Shown here piece by piece: positions 29,250-38,753 of a DNA stretch of 42,959 nucleotides (the first letter of the stretch is position 1; every line of letters starts with the position of its first letter). The notes beneath the pieces were generated by a model. The model did not search any database. It was given only the letters and a program-made list of their open reading frames with translations, and was not told the origin of the DNA. The position numbers and the translations under genes are program-made. Origin of the DNA: Bordetella parapertussis (GTDB lineage Bacteria > Pseudomonadota > Gammaproteobacteria > Burkholderiales > SG8-39); the NCBI GenBank assembly GCA_945862265.1, contig CAMAXP010000042.1:1-42959 (forward strand), written 5' to 3'.

Positions 29250-30299
29250 CTATAGGAATTCCTTCTTCAGGTCCACGCTGGAGCGCACGCCGAGATGCTC
29301 GTAATTTTGCGCGAGCCACTCGGTCGCCAGGGCGCGGCCGCGGTCGCGGAGCATGGTGAGGAATTTCCAGTCGCTGGACATCTTGCTCGAGGCCGACAGG
29401 TCGGACATGGCGATGTCGGCGCGCACCGAGTGGATCAGGACGTATTTCAGCCGGTTGCGGAATTCGTCCTTGATCCATCCGTCGTCCAGGAGCTTCTGCA
29501 CGAAGTACACCGAGCGCAGTTCCTTGATCAACGAAGAGTTGAACGTGATTTCGTTGAGGCGGTTGGCGATGTCGGCCGCGGTCTTGGGCGGGCCGGGACG
29601 CTCGATCGGGTTGATGTGGAGGATCACGACGTCGCGCGAATCGGTGTGATAGAAGAGCGGGTACAACACCGGGTTCCCCATGTACCCGCCGTCCCAGTAA
29701 TGCTCGCCGTCGATCTCCACCGCCTGGAACACGTTGGGCAGGCAGGCTGAGGCCAGGACCACGTCGGCGGTTACCTCGTGCGTGTGGAAGATCTTGACCT
29801 TGCCGGTGCGCACGTTGGTCGCGCAGAGAAAGAGCTTGGTGGCGCTGCTGCGCTCCAGTTCGGCGAAATCCACCTGCTGCTCCAGCACTTCGCGCAGCGG
29901 GTTGTAGTTCAGCGGGTTGGTCTGGTAGGGGGAGACGACGCTCATCATCGACTTCATGAGGTCCTGGAGCGGGTTGTCCTTGAGCTCCCCGATGTCCCAA
30001 GGCATTTTCGGCATCGCGAATTTCTGGCCCGCGTCCGAGATCGCCTTCCAGAAATCGTGCAGCGCCTGTCGCGCGCCGTCATCTCCTTTCAGCTTCCCAT
30101 AGGCATAGACCACCGCGTTCATGGATCCGGCGCTGGTGCCCGACAGGCCTTCGATCTCGATGCGCCCGTCTTCGAGGAACTTGTCGATGATCCCCCAGCC
30201 GAACGCGCCGTGCGCCCCGCCTCCCTGCAGCGCGAGGTTGATGATTTTCCTCGACCCGGCCGCTTGGGCTGCCGGGGTAGGCTTTGATTTTGAGCTCAT
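29250..30299 (-). CDS. Patatin-like phospholipase/acyl hydrolase
   Basis: 349 aa, cytoplasmic (no signal peptide). Patatin hallmarks are complete: the oxyanion loop LALQGGGAHGAFGWG (residues 23-37), the nucleophile elbow GLSGTSAGS with S56, and the catalytic aspartate D203 in YWDGGYMGNP. Such Ser-Asp dyad enzymes hydrolyse lipid acyl esters; some relatives act on intracellular polyhydroxybutyrate. It lies 54 bp after bdhA on the same strand, so a role in storage polymer or 3-hydroxybutyrate metabolism is an attractive inference, with a phospholipase role equally possible. The start is the ATG at 30299. Confidence 0.9.
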   Translation of the reverse strand: MSSKSKPTPAAQAAGSRKIINLALQGGGAHGAFGWGIIDKFLEDGRIEIEGLSGTSAGSMNAVVYAYGKLKGDDGARQALHDFWKAISDAGQKFAMPKMPWDIGELKDNPLQDLMKSMMSVVSPYQTNPLNYNPLREVLEQQVDFAELERSSATKLFLCATNVRTGKVKIFHTHEVTADVVLASACLPNVFQAVEIDGEHYWDGGYMGNPVLYPLFYHTDSRDVVILHINPIERPGPPKTAADIANRLNEITFNSSLIKELRSVYFVQKLLDDGWIKDEFRNRLKYVLIHSVRADIAMSDLSASSKMSSDWKFLTMLRDRGRALATEWLAQNYEHLGVRSSVDLKKEFL

Positions 30300-30353
30300 A
30301 GGTAGTCCCTTTGTCCTGTCTGGGCGCGCGCGGTCGCGCGGGCCGGGGCGATA

Positions 30354-31136
30354 TCAGTGCGCCGTCCAGCCGCCCTCGACGGAAATATTCGTTCCCGTGA
30401 TCGACGCCGCAGCATCGGAGCACAGGAATACCGAGGTGCCGGCAATCTGCTCGACCGTGACGAACTGCTTGGTGGGCTGGGCGGCGAGCAGCACGTCGCG
30501 CTTGACCTGCTCCTCGGTGATCCCCCTTGCCTTGGCCGTGTCCGGGATCTGCTTTTCCACCAGGGGGGTCAGTACGTAGCCCGGGCAGATCGCGTTGACG
30601 GTTATGCCGTTTTCGGCGACTTCAAGCGCGATGGTCTTGGTGAACCCCATGATCCCGTGCTTCGCCGCCACGTAGGCCGATTTGAAAGGGGATGCGACCA
30701 ACGCATGGGCCGAGGCGATGTTGATGATGCGGCCCCAGCCCTTCGATTTCATGTAGGGCACCGCGACGCGCGTCGTATGGAACGCGGAAGACATGTTGAT
30801 CGCGATGATCGCGTCCCACTTTGCGAGAGGGAAGTCCTCGACCGGGGCGACGTGCTGGATGCCGGCGTTGTTGACCAGGATGTCCACGCCCCCAAGATCG
30901 GCGATGGCTTTTCGCATCATTGCCTCGATCTGGTCGGGTTTGCTCATGTCCGCGCCGTCGTACAGGACCTTGACGCCGAACCGGGACGCGAGGCCGGAGC
31001 GCAGCTTCTCGATCTCGGCTGCATCGCCAAACCCGTTGAGGACGAGGTTGATTCCTTCTTTCGCAAACCCTTCTGCGATCCCGAGACCGATGCCGCTTGT
31101 GGACCCGGTAATTACCGCATTCTTTCCTTTGAGCAT
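30354..31136 (-). CDS. bdhA: 3-hydroxybutyrate dehydrogenase
   Basis: Short-chain dehydrogenase, 260 aa, interconverting 3-hydroxybutyrate and acetoacetate with NAD. The cofactor loop is TGSTSGIGLGIAEGF and the catalytic tetrad is N114, S142, Y155 and K159. Substrate-site features of this subfamily are present: ASAHALVASPFKSAYVAAKH (H144, K152), CPGYVLTPLVEKQI and the tryptophan of EGGWTAH at the end. The ATG at 31136 has AGGGAGAA about six bases upstream. It is divergent from ccmE, and its product acetoacetate is the substrate of the decarboxylase encoded nearby at 27688. Confidence 0.92.
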   Translation of the reverse strand: MLKGKNAVITGSTSGIGLGIAEGFAKEGINLVLNGFGDAAEIEKLRSGLASRFGVKVLYDGADMSKPDQIEAMMRKAIADLGGVDILVNNAGIQHVAPVEDFPLAKWDAIIAINMSSAFHTTRVAVPYMKSKGWGRIINIASAHALVASPFKSAYVAAKHGIMGFTKTIALEVAENGITVNAICPGYVLTPLVEKQIPDTAKARGITEEQVKRDVLLAAQPTKQFVTVEQIAGTSVFLCSDAAASITGTNISVEGGWTAH

Positions 31137-31387
31137 GCCGTTCTCCCTGAAACTGGTGTCATTGCACGATCTCCAGGCTTTCCCCCCGGAAATCATGTGA
31201 TGTTTGCGGCCGCTTCTTTTCCGGCGCAAGCCGGATCGGGCCGATTGCCGCAACGCCCGGACCGGTTGCGATCATACAGAACGTTCCGGCACCGGCAAGC
31301 CGATCTTTGCCGCCGCCCCGCCCTTCGCCGCATGGCGTAAAATGGCGATGCGAACCGCAGAGTATTCCTGATGTCCAACCCCGCACA

Positions 31388-31837
31388 ATGAAACCCCGAC
31401 ACAAGCGAATGGCCCTCATCGGCGCCGGACTGGCGGTTCTCGCCATTGCTGCCGCGCTGGTGCTGAACGCGTTCCAGAGCAACCTCGTGTTCTTTTTCAG
31501 CCCCAGCCAGGTGGCGGCAAAGGAAGCCCCGCTCGAAAAGGCGTTCCGGATCGGCGGCATGGTGGAAACCGGCAGCATAAAGCGACAGCAGGACGGCCTT
31601 ACAGTGCACTTCAACGTGACCGACACCGCAAAGGTCATTCCCGTCGTCTACACCGGCATCCTTCCCGACCTTTTCAAGGAGGGCAAGGGCGTCGTGGCGC
31701 AGGGGCGGCTCGGGCCCGACGGGGTGTTCCGCGCGACGGACGTGCTCGCCAAGCACGACGAAAACTACATGCCCCCGGAAGCGGGCCATGCCATCGAACA
31801 GGCGCAGAAAGCGCAGAAAAGCATGAAGACCCCATGA
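31388..31837 (+). CDS. ccmE: Cytochrome c maturation haem chaperone CcmE
   Basis: Periplasmic haem chaperone, 149 aa. An N-terminal membrane anchor ([19 protein letters not shown] region) precedes a beta-barrel domain ([40 protein letters not shown]). The haem-binding histidine is H123 with Y127 in [11 protein letters not shown], the standard HxxxY form. It starts the plus-strand operon ccmEFGHI; its stop overlaps the ccmF start (ATGA at 31834-31837). Upstream 251 bp are shared with bdhA, where I see no clear promoter pair beyond a TAAAAT near 31337. Confidence 0.95.
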   Translation: MKPRHKRMALIGAGLAVLAIAAALVLNAFQSNLVFFFSPSQVAAKEAPLEKAFRIGGMVETGSIKRQQDGLTVHFNVTDTAKVIPVVYTGILPDLFKEGKGVVAQGRLGPDGVFRATDVLAKHDENYMPPEAGHAIEQAQKAQKSMKTP

Positions 31838-33867
31838 TCCCGGAAATCGGCCAGTTCGCACTGATCCTCGCGCTCATCCTGGCGCTCGCCCAGGGCATCC
31901 TGCCCATCATCGGCGCCGCGCGAGGCATGCCGGCCTGGATGGGCGTCGCGCGTCCCGCGGCACAGGGCCAGTTCCTGTTCGTCGCCCTCGCCTTCGTGTG
32001 CCTTGGGTGGTCGTTCGCGAGCAACGACTTCTCGGTGCTGAACGTCGCGACGAACTCCAACTCGCAGCTGCCCCTGCAGTACCGCATCGCGGCGACCTGG
32101 GGCTCGCATGAGGGCTCGATGCTCCTCTGGGTGCTGATGCTGGGGCTCTGGACCGCCGCGGTGTCGCTCTTCAGCCGCCACCTGCCCGATGTCATGGTGG
32201 CCCGCGTGATCGGCGTGATGGGATTGGTCAGCACCGGGTTCCTGCTGTTCACGCTGCTGACCTCCAACCCGTTTACGCGCCTTCTGCCCGCGGCTGAGGA
32301 CGGGCGCGACCTCAATCCGCTGCTGCAGGATCCCGGCATGGTGATCCACCCGCCGATGCTCTACATGGGGTATGTCGGGTTCTCGGTGGCGTTTGCCTTT
32401 GCGATTGCCGCGTTGCTCGGCGGCCGGCTGGACGCCACCTGGGCGCGCTGGTCGCGGCCGTGGACGATCCTCGCATGGTGTTTCCTGACCCTCGGCATCG
32501 CGCTCGGCAGCTGGTGGGCGTACTACGAACTGGGCTGGGGCGGCTGGTGGTTCTGGGACCCGGTGGAGAACGCCTCCTTCATGCCCTGGCTCGTGGGCAC
32601 GGCCCTGCTGCACTCGCTCGCGGTGACCGAAAAGCGCGGCGGGTTCCGCAGCTGGACGGTGCTCCTCGCCATCTGCGCGTTCAGCCTGAGCCTGCTCGGC
32701 ACATTCCTCGTCCGCTCGGGTGTGCTCACTTCCGTGCACGCCTTTGCCACCGATCCGAGGCGCGGCATCTTCATCCTCGGCTTCCTCGTGCTGGTGATCG
32801 GCGGGTCGCTCGCGTTGTTCGCCTGGCGCGCGCCCAAGGTCGGCCTCGGGGGCACCTTCGAGCCCGTGTCGCGCGAGTCGATGCTGCTCACCAACAACGT
32901 GTTCCTGGTCGTTGCTGCCGGGTCGGTGCTGCTCGGGACGCTTTACCCCCTGTTTCTCGATGCGCTCAACCTCGGCAAGATCTCCGTCGGCCCGCCCTAC
33001 TTCGAGACCGTGTTCGTGCCGCTGATGACGCCGGCCCTCTTCCTGATGGGGGTGGGTCCGATCACGCGCTGGAAGGAGGCGAGTCTCGCCGACCTCGCCA
33101 GGAAGCTTCGCTGGGCGCTCGGCGTGAGCGTGGCCACGGCCCTGCTGGTCCCGCTGGCGGTGGCCGGCTGGAGCTTTGCAAGCTGGTCCCCGATGGTCAG
33201 CTTCGGCCTCGCCCTCGCGTTCTGGATCTTCGCATCGGGCTTCGTCAACCTGCGCGAGCGCTTTGCGCGGCTGCCCGGTGGATTCGGCGCGAAGCTCGCT
33301 TCGCAGCCCAGCGGCTATTACGGGATGCTGGTGGCCCACCTCGGTGTTGCAGTGTTCATCGCTGGCGTCACCTTGGTGAAGGGCTACGAAGTGGAGCGCG
33401 ACGTGCGCATGGCGGTCGGTGACACGGTCGCCGTGGGCGGGTACACGTTCCGGTTCGACGGTACGCAAAACGCCAAGGGCCCGAACTATCGCGCCTCGCG
33501 CGGCACCGTGCGGGTGAGCCGCGACGGCAAGGAAATCGCAGTGCTGCACCCGGAGAAGCGCGCCTACAACGTCAGCAATATGCCGATGACCGAGGCCGAT
33601 ATCGACACCGGATTCTTCGGCGACCTCTACGTCTCGCTCGGCGAGCCGGTGGAGGACGGTGCCTGGAGCGTTCGCATTTACTACAAACCCTTCATCACGT
33701 GGATCTGGGGCGGCTGCGCGATCATGGCGCTGGGCGGCCTGCTGGCGCTCGCAGACCGGCGCTACCGCATGACGGCGCGCCGCGAGGAGCGCTCGCCGCC
33801 GACCACGATCGCCGCCGCGCCCGTGCGCGGCCCGACCAAGGGACAGCGCGGGGTGCAGGGCGCATGA
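31834..33867 (+). CDS. ccmF: Haem lyase CcmF
   Basis: 677-aa polytopic membrane protein that, with CcmH, attaches haem to apocytochromes c. The WWD haem-handling motif is present ([20 protein letters not shown]), along with the conserved segments [20 protein letters not shown] and [18 protein letters not shown] with their histidines. The last ~120 residues hold a periplasmic domain and a final membrane helix. It overlaps ccmE and ccmG by ATGA at each end. Length and motifs are normal. Confidence 0.95.
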   Translation: MIPEIGQFALILALILALAQGILPIIGAARGMPAWMGVARPAAQGQFLFVALAFVCLGWSFASNDFSVLNVATNSNSQLPLQYRIAATWGSHEGSMLLWVLMLGLWTAAVSLFSRHLPDVMVARVIGVMGLVSTGFLLFTLLTSNPFTRLLPAAEDGRDLNPLLQDPGMVIHPPMLYMGYVGFSVAFAFAIAALLGGRLDATWARWSRPWTILAWCFLTLGIALGSWWAYYELGWGGWWFWDPVENASFMPWLVGTALLHSLAVTEKRGGFRSWTVLLAICAFSLSLLGTFLVRSGVLTSVHAFATDPRRGIFILGFLVLVIGGSLALFAWRAPKVGLGGTFEPVSRESMLLTNNVFLVVAAGSVLLGTLYPLFLDALNLGKISVGPPYFETVFVPLMTPALFLMGVGPITRWKEASLADLARKLRWALGVSVATALLVPLAVAGWSFASWSPMVSFGLALAFWIFASGFVNLRERFARLPGGFGAKLASQPSGYYGMLVAHLGVAVFIAGVTLVKGYEVERDVRMAVGDTVAVGGYTFRFDGTQNAKGPNYRASRGTVRVSRDGKEIAVLHPEKRAYNVSNMPMTEADIDTGFFGDLYVSLGEPVEDGAWSVRIYYKPFITWIWGGCAIMALGGLLALADRRYRMTARREERSPPTTIAAAPVRGPTKGQRGVQGA

Positions 33868-34391
33868 ACCGCTTCATCCTCCCGCTCGGAATCTTCATCG
33901 TTCTCGCCGCGTTCCTCGCCGTGGGCCTGCGCCTCAACCCGCGCGAAGTGCCCTCCCCGCTGGTGGACAAGCCCGTGCCTGCGTTCAAGCTCGCGCAACT
34001 CGCCCAACCCGAGATGGAGTTCACCCAGAAGGACATGCTCGGGCAGGTCTGGCTGCTGAACGTGTGGGCCTCGTGGTGCGTGTCGTGCCGCGAGGAGCAC
34101 CCCATCCTGGTGGACCTTGCCAAGAGCCGTGTGGTGCCGGTCATCGGCCTCAACTACAAGGACAAGCCGCAGGAAGCGAAGGCCTGGCTGAAGCAGTTTG
34201 GCGACCCTTACATGCTGAGCGTGATGGACCAGGACGGGCGGGTCGGCATCGATTACGGCGTCTACGGCGTGCCCGAGACCTTTGTCATCGACCGTGCCGG
34301 CGTGATCCGCTACAAGCAGATCGGCCCTGTGACCCGCGAGGCGCTGGAGGGCAAGATCCTGCCCCTCGTGCTCCAGTTGCAGAAGTCGTGA
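33864..34391 (+). CDS. ccmG: Thiol:disulfide oxidoreductase CcmG/DsbE
   Basis: Membrane-anchored periplasmic thioredoxin-fold protein, 175 aa, which keeps apocytochrome cysteines reduced for haem attachment. N-terminal anchor FILPLGIFIVLAAFLAVGL, active site C72-V-S-C75 in NVWASWCVSCREEHP, and the cis-proline segment GVYGVPETFVIDRAG. The active-site dipeptide VS is common in this family. The start ATG overlaps the ccmF stop; the end overlaps the GTG start of ccmH. Confidence 0.95.
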   Translation: MNRFILPLGIFIVLAAFLAVGLRLNPREVPSPLVDKPVPAFKLAQLAQPEMEFTQKDMLGQVWLLNVWASWCVSCREEHPILVDLAKSRVVPVIGLNYKDKPQEAKAWLKQFGDPYMLSVMDQDGRVGIDYGVYGVPETFVIDRAGVIRYKQIGPVTREALEGKILPLVLQLQKS

Positions 34392-34876
34392 AGGCGCGGT
34401 TCCTGATCCTCTTCTGGGCGATGCTCCTCGCGCTGGCCGGACTGCCGGCGATTGCGGCCGATGCCGTGCCCACCGAGGCCGACCGCGTGCAGCAGAAGCG
34501 TGCGATCGAGCTCGAGGAAAACCTGCGCTGCCTCGTCTGCCAGAACCAGACCATCGCGGATTCGAATGCCGAACTCGCGCAGGACCTGCGCCGCCAGGTA
34601 CGCGAACAGATCGAGCAGGGGCGCACCGACGCCGAGATCATCAGCTTCATGGTGCAGCGCTACGGCGACTTCGTGCTGTACAAGCCACCGGTCAAGACCA
34701 CCACGCTCCTGCTCTGGTTCGGGCCGGCATTGCTGCTGCTCGGGGCCGGTGTGGCCCTGTTCCGCAACGTGCGCACTCGCGCCCGCAAGCATGTGCCCAC
34801 TTCTGAATTGACCGGCGAGGAGCGCGCACGCGCAACCCGCCTGCTGAACGACGCCCCAGGCAAGGATTCCGCATGA
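34388..34876 (+). CDS. ccmH: Cytochrome c maturation protein CcmH (CycL type)
   Basis: Periplasmic thiol-reducing subunit of the haem lyase, 162 aa. Signal peptide about residues 1-23, the LRCLVCQNQ motif with C48 and C51, and a membrane helix near 104-124 (TTLLLWFGPALLLLGAGVA). It starts with GTG at 34388, overlapping the ccmG TGA (GTGA). It is the short form, without the TPR domain of E. coli CcmH; that part is the separate ccmI that follows. Confidence 0.93.
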   Translation: MKARFLILFWAMLLALAGLPAIAADAVPTEADRVQQKRAIELEENLRCLVCQNQTIADSNAELAQDLRRQVREQIEQGRTDAEIISFMVQRYGDFVLYKPPVKTTTLLLWFGPALLLLGAGVALFRNVRTRARKHVPTSELTGEERARATRLLNDAPGKDSA

Positions 34877-36147
34877 AAGGCTTCATCGCGATAACGGCTG
34901 TGATGACGGCAATTGCCGTGCTCTGGGTGGTGGTACCGCTGCTGCGTCGGCGCGAGCCCGGCGACGGGATCGAAACCGGCGGCTCGAACCTGGCCATCCT
35001 GCGCACCCAGCTGGCCGAGCTCGACGCCGATGTCGGCAGCGGCGTCCTGTCCGCGGAGCAGCACGCGAGCGCAAGGGCCGAGCTCGAGCGCCGTGTGCTC
35101 GAGGAAGGCGGATCCGAAGGCGCTTCCGAAGGCGCTTCCGTCGGCGGCGCGCAGAGCGGCGGAGCCGCCGCCGCCATAGTGCTTGCACTGTTGATCCCGC
35201 TGGCGGCGCTTGGCATGTACTTGTGGGTAGGTGAGCCGGACGGGATGCGTCCGGAGGCGGCCGCGGCCGAGCACCAGGCCACCCCCAAGGAGGTCGATGA
35301 GATGGTCTCCCGCCTCGCGGCCCGCCTCGAGAAGAACCCCGATGACCCGCGCGGCTGGATGATGCTCGCGCGTTCGTACTACGTGATGAAGCGCATGCCT
35401 GAGGCGGTTGCCGCGTTCGAGAAGGCCGCGCTGGCCGTCAAGGACGACGCGGATTTCTACGCCGACTATGCGGACGCGCTGGCCATGAGCCAGGGGCGCA
35501 AGCTCGACGGCCGTCCGATGCAGTTGATCCAGCAGGCCCTCAAGATCGACCCGGGCCATCCCAAGGCGCTGGCCATGGCCGGGTCGGAAGCGTTTTTCCG
35601 CAAGGACTACCCCGGCGCGCTGGCCTACTGGGAAAAGCTGTTGCCGCTCCTGCCCCCCGATTCCGAGATGGGCAGGTCCATTGCCAGCGGGATTGCAGAA
35701 GCCAGGGAGCTCGGCGGCATCAAGGGCCCGGTCGCCACGAAGGCTGCGCCGAAGGCGGAGGCGAAGCCTGCGAAGGGCGCGGAAGCGAAGCCTGCAGCCG
35801 GCGGCGCCAGCGTCAGCGGCCGGGTCACGCTCGCTCCCGAGATTGCCGCAAAGGCGTCCCCGGGAGACACGCTGTTCATCCTGGCCCGCGCCGTGAACGG
35901 CCCGCGGATCCCGCTCGCAGTGCTGCGCAAGCAGGTGTCGGACCTGCCCTTCGAGTTCACGCTCGATGACGCGCTGGCCATGAGCCCCGAACTGAAGCTT
36001 TCCGGGTTTCCCGAAGTGATCGTGGCCGCACGCATCTCGAAATCGGGCAACGCGATCGCCCAGAGCGGCGACCTGCAAGGCACCAGCGCGCCGGTGAAGG
36101 TCGGTGCAAAAGGGCTGTCGATCACGATCGACAGCGTGGTGCCCTAG
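34873..36147 (+). CDS. ccmI: Cytochrome c maturation TPR protein CcmI
   Basis: Apocytochrome c chaperone, 424 aa. Two N-terminal membrane helices (FIAITAVMTAIAVLWVVVPL and AAAIVLALLIPLAALGMYLW) flank a short cytoplasmic loop. TPR helices follow in the periplasm (RLEKNPDDPRGWMMLARSYY, MPEAVAAFEKAALAVKDDAD, ALKIDPGHPKALAMAGSEAF). An Ala/Lys-rich linker leads to a C-terminal beta domain (GRVTLAPEIAAKASPGDTLF). Its TAG lies in the palindrome CTAG (36144-36147), which also supplies the stop of ccmD on the other strand, so the two operons converge with a 4-base overlap. Confidence 0.92.
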   Translation: MKGFIAITAVMTAIAVLWVVVPLLRRREPGDGIETGGSNLAILRTQLAELDADVGSGVLSAEQHASARAELERRVLEEGGSEGASEGASVGGAQSGGAAAAIVLALLIPLAALGMYLWVGEPDGMRPEAAAAEHQATPKEVDEMVSRLAARLEKNPDDPRGWMMLARSYYVMKRMPEAVAAFEKAALAVKDDADFYADYADALAMSQGRKLDGRPMQLIQQALKIDPGHPKALAMAGSEAFFRKDYPGALAYWEKLLPLLPPDSEMGRSIASGIAEARELGGIKGPVATKAAPKAEAKPAKGAEAKPAAGGASVSGRVTLAPEIAAKASPGDTLFILARAVNGPRIPLAVLRKQVSDLPFEFTLDDALAMSPELKLSGFPEVIVAARISKSGNAIAQSGDLQGTSAPVKVGAKGLSITIDSVVP

Positions 36148-36308
36148 GCCTCTTCCTGGCCCTGCAAAGCACGCTGCGCCGCGCGGTGGCGCGATACCAG
36201 CAGCCAGACCTCGACGCCGATCACGGCGGCCGTCACGACGTACGCACCCCAGACGTAGAACCCGTAGCCGCCCATTGCGATGAAGGCGGAGAGGCTTTCC
36301 CATTTCAT
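36144..36308 (-). CDS. ccmD: Haem exporter protein CcmD
   Basis: 54-aa single-pass membrane protein needed to release holo-CcmE from the CcmABC complex. Sequence starts MKWESLSAFIAMGGYGFYVW, a typical CcmD opening with the conserved GGY..YVW, then a helix AYVVTAAVIGVEVWLLV and a basic tail SRHRAAQRALQ. Its ATG overlaps the ccmC stop (ATGA at 36305-36308) and its TAG overlaps the ccmI stop on the opposite strand. Short, but the position and motif make the call firm. Confidence 0.92.
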   Translation of the reverse strand: MKWESLSAFIAMGGYGFYVWGAYVVTAAVIGVEVWLLVSRHRAAQRALQGQEEA

Positions 36309-37051
36309 GGCTGCGCGCTCCCGAGGCCCTTCGCCCAGTCCGTGTGGCGCTCACGCTCGAGGATGATGGCGCGCACGCGGGTGAGCGCCGCGCCGATCGA
36401 GTACATCCAGAACGCCAGCGCCATCACCAGCATGCCCCCAAGCATCGTGGCGGCCATCGTGGGGCTCTTCGTCATGCTGACCGAGGCGCCCTGGTGCAGC
36501 GTGTTCCACCACTGCACCGAGAAATAGATGATCGGCACGTTGATCACGCCCACCAGCGCGAGCAGGGCACCTGCCTTGTCGGCGCGGCGCGGGTCGTCGA
36601 TGGCCGCCTGCAGCGAGATGAAGCCGAGGTAGAGGAACAGGAGGATCAGCTCCGAGGTGAGGCGCGCGTCCCACACCCACCAGGTGCCCCAGGTCGGCTT
36701 GCCCCACAAAGAGCCCGTCCACAGCGCGATAAAGGTCATCAGCGCGCCGGTCGGGGCCAGCGCCGAGGCCATCATCGACGACAGGCGGGTGTTGAACGCG
36801 AGGCCCACGCCGGCCCAGAAAGCCATCACGCAGTAAAGGAACATCGACATCCAGGCTGCGCCCACGTGGATGTAGATCACGCGGTAGGCGTCGCCCTGGG
36901 TGGCGTCGGTGGGCGCAACGAAGAAGCCGAGGTAGAGCCCGGCCGCGCCGAGGATTGCCGCGGCCGCAAAGAACCACGGCGCGAGCATTCCTGCGAGCGG
37001 GTAGAACGCCGGGGGAGACGAATACTTGAACCAGTGGATGCTGCCGCTCAT
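36305..37051 (-). CDS. ccmC: Haem ABC exporter/haem handling protein CcmC
   Basis: 248-aa, six-helix membrane protein that loads haem onto CcmE. The WWD motif is complete (WGTWWVWDARLTSELILLFL), flanked by the two haem-ligand histidines in RVIYIHVGAAWMSMF and QWWNTLHQGASV. The ATG at 37051 yields MSGSIHWFKYSSPPAFYPLA, the usual N-terminus; the frame is open further upstream without homology. It begins 43 bp after ccmB and overlaps ccmD by ATGA. Confidence 0.95.
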   Translation of the reverse strand: MSGSIHWFKYSSPPAFYPLAGMLAPWFFAAAAILGAAGLYLGFFVAPTDATQGDAYRVIYIHVGAAWMSMFLYCVMAFWAGVGLAFNTRLSSMMASALAPTGALMTFIALWTGSLWGKPTWGTWWVWDARLTSELILLFLYLGFISLQAAIDDPRRADKAGALLALVGVINVPIIYFSVQWWNTLHQGASVSMTKSPTMAATMLGGMLVMALAFWMYSIGAALTRVRAIILERERHTDWAKGLGSAQP

Positions 37052-37094
37052 GGGGACGGTCCGGGTCGGAGGTTGCCGGGAATAACTACTCAAA

Positions 37095-37775
37095 CTACTC
37101 AAGCGCGATTCTAATCGCCACGGCCGTGGCCCACGGCCCGAAGAGTGCGCCGGGCAGCAGGTAGGCGCCGAGCAGGGACAGGTGCGGCGCGGCGGTCAAA
37201 CCGCCGGCCACCGCGTCTACGGCCCCCGCCCCGAAGATCAGTACGGGCACGCAGAGCGGCAGTGCAATCAGTGAGACCAGCACGCCGCTGCCGCGCAGAC
37301 CCAGGGTAAGGGCCGCAGCCACGGCACCGATCAGGCTCAGCACGGGTGTGCCGAGCGCGAGCGAAGCCACGAGAACCAACACTGTGTCGCCGTCGAGCCC
37401 GAACTGGAGCCCGAGCAGCGGCGCGACCAACAGCAGGGGGAACCCGGACACCAGCCAGTGGGCCAGGATCTTGCCTCCTACCAGCACCCCGAGGGGGTGG
37501 GGGGCGAGTGCGAGCTGCTCCAGCGTCCCGTCGGCATGGTCGGCCGCGAAGAGGCGCGCCAGGGCGAGCATCGAGGCCAGCAGCGCGGCCACCCACATCA
37601 CGCCCGGGGCGATTGTGCGCAGCAACGCGGTCTCCGGGCCTACCCCCAGTGGAAAGAGGCTCACCACGATCGCGAAAAACAGCAGGGTGTTGGCGGCGTC
37701 GGACTTGTTGCGCATGACGATCATCAGGTCGCGCGTGACGACGCAGCCTACGGCGGAAAGCATGGACCCGCTCAT
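37095..37775 (-). CDS. ccmB: Haem exporter permease CcmB
   Basis: 226-aa permease of the CcmAB ABC transporter that releases haem-loaded CcmE. Six hydrophobic helices can be followed from TLLFFAIVVSLFPLGVG to LLGAYLLPGALFGPWATAV. The conserved cytoplasmic loop DHADGTLEQLALAPHPL is present. The ATG at 37775 overlaps the ccmA stop (ATGA), which decides the start; an in-frame ATG at 37763 is possible. Confidence 0.93.
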   Translation of the reverse strand: MSGSMLSAVGCVVTRDLMIVMRNKSDAANTLLFFAIVVSLFPLGVGPETALLRTIAPGVMWVAALLASMLALARLFAADHADGTLEQLALAPHPLGVLVGGKILAHWLVSGFPLLLVAPLLGLQFGLDGDTVLVLVASLALGTPVLSLIGAVAAALTLGLRGSGVLVSLIALPLCVPVLIFGAGAVDAVAGGLTAAPHLSLLGAYLLPGALFGPWATAVAIRIALE

Positions 37776-38413
37776 TGGCCCAGGTCCAGGGTCTGCGCCG
37801 ACGGGGCCGCCACGGGGACCGCCTGGTGAGTGGTCAGCAGGGCGAGGCCGCCGCGCGCGAGGTGATCCTCGAGCACGGCGCGCATGACGGCGATGCCCGC
37901 CGCATCTAGCGCCGCGAAAGGCTCGTCCAGCACCCACAACGCCTTCGAGGCGCTGAGTTTGAGGCGGGCGAGGGCCAGGCGGCGTTTCTGGCCCTGCGAC
38001 AGGACCTTGCAGGGCAGGCGGTCGTGGCGCGCCAGGCCGAAGGCCGCGAGGGCGTCTGCAACCGTGCCGGGATCGGCCGGCAGGCCCGCCAGCCGTGCGG
38101 CCAGCCCCAGCGTTTCCCGCGCGTTCAGCTCTTCCTTGGCGGCATTCAGGTGCCCGACATACACCAGCCCTGCGTTGTACTCCTCGCCGAGCGTCCGGAT
38201 GGAGGTGCCGTTCCAGGCGAGGGATCCGGCCGCAGGCGGGAGCAGGCCGCAGACCATCCTCAGCAGGCTGGTCTTGCCGCTGCCGTTGGGCCCGCTCACC
38301 TGGAGCAGGCCGCCGTTGGAGAGTTCGAAGGCGAGCCCGGCGAACAGCCGCCGCTCGCCCCGCACGCAGTCGAGCCCGGTCGCCCGCAACGTGGCGGTTG
38401 GGTGGGATTTCAT
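37772..38413 (-). CDS. ccmA: Haem exporter ATP-binding protein CcmA
   Basis: ABC ATPase, 213 aa from the chosen ATG. Walker A is VSGPNGSGKTSLLR, the signature LSQGQKRRLALARL, Walker B LWVLDEPFAALD, and the H-loop TTHQAV. The family segment LDCVRGERRLFAGLAFELS follows the N-terminus directly. I prefer the ATG at 38413 (MKSHPTATLR) since relatives start close to this point; an ATG at 38440 adds nine residues and cannot be excluded. First gene of the minus-strand operon ccmABCD. Confidence 0.93.
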   Translation of the reverse strand: MKSHPTATLRATGLDCVRGERRLFAGLAFELSNGGLLQVSGPNGSGKTSLLRMVCGLLPPAAGSLAWNGTSIRTLGEEYNAGLVYVGHLNAAKEELNARETLGLAARLAGLPADPGTVADALAAFGLARHDRLPCKVLSQGQKRRLALARLKLSASKALWVLDEPFAALDAAGIAVMRAVLEDHLARGGLALLTTHQAVPVAAPSAQTLDLGQ

Positions 38414-38753
38414 GCGGCTCTCATTGCGTTTTTGATCCATGCGGGGTGCAGACCGACGCGCACTCTACAGGAAACGGCTTTCCATTCAGCCGGGAGCCGC
38501 AGGTGCAGGCGGAAACGGCCCCGGCCATTCGTCTGGATCTCTGTGGGTCCTTTGCGGCTACCCGACAGGTGCTTGTGGTGGCAGGCTATTAGAGGGATAC
38601 TCTCCGCAACATGAGTAATTACTGCGGGTGCAATCTAAAGAGAAATACGTAACCTACAGATAGTTCAGGAAAAAATTGGATCCAGACACTTCGGCCAGGG
38701 CGTCGGAGTGGTATTGAAGTTTGTTTTGAGTGTATCCCCGGGGGGGGGCAAAA
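38414..38753. other. Divergent intergenic region between ccmA and the TPS transporter gene
   Basis: About 340 bp without a convincing gene. It becomes AT-richer from about 38580 toward the transporter gene, as expected for a promoter, and includes a near-palindrome GAGGGATACTCTC (38592-38604). I cannot fix a -35/-10 pair. A run of nine G (38740-38748) lies just before the transporter ATG and may act as its ribosome-binding region. Promoters for both directions must lie here, since both flanking genes start operons. Confidence 0.5.
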
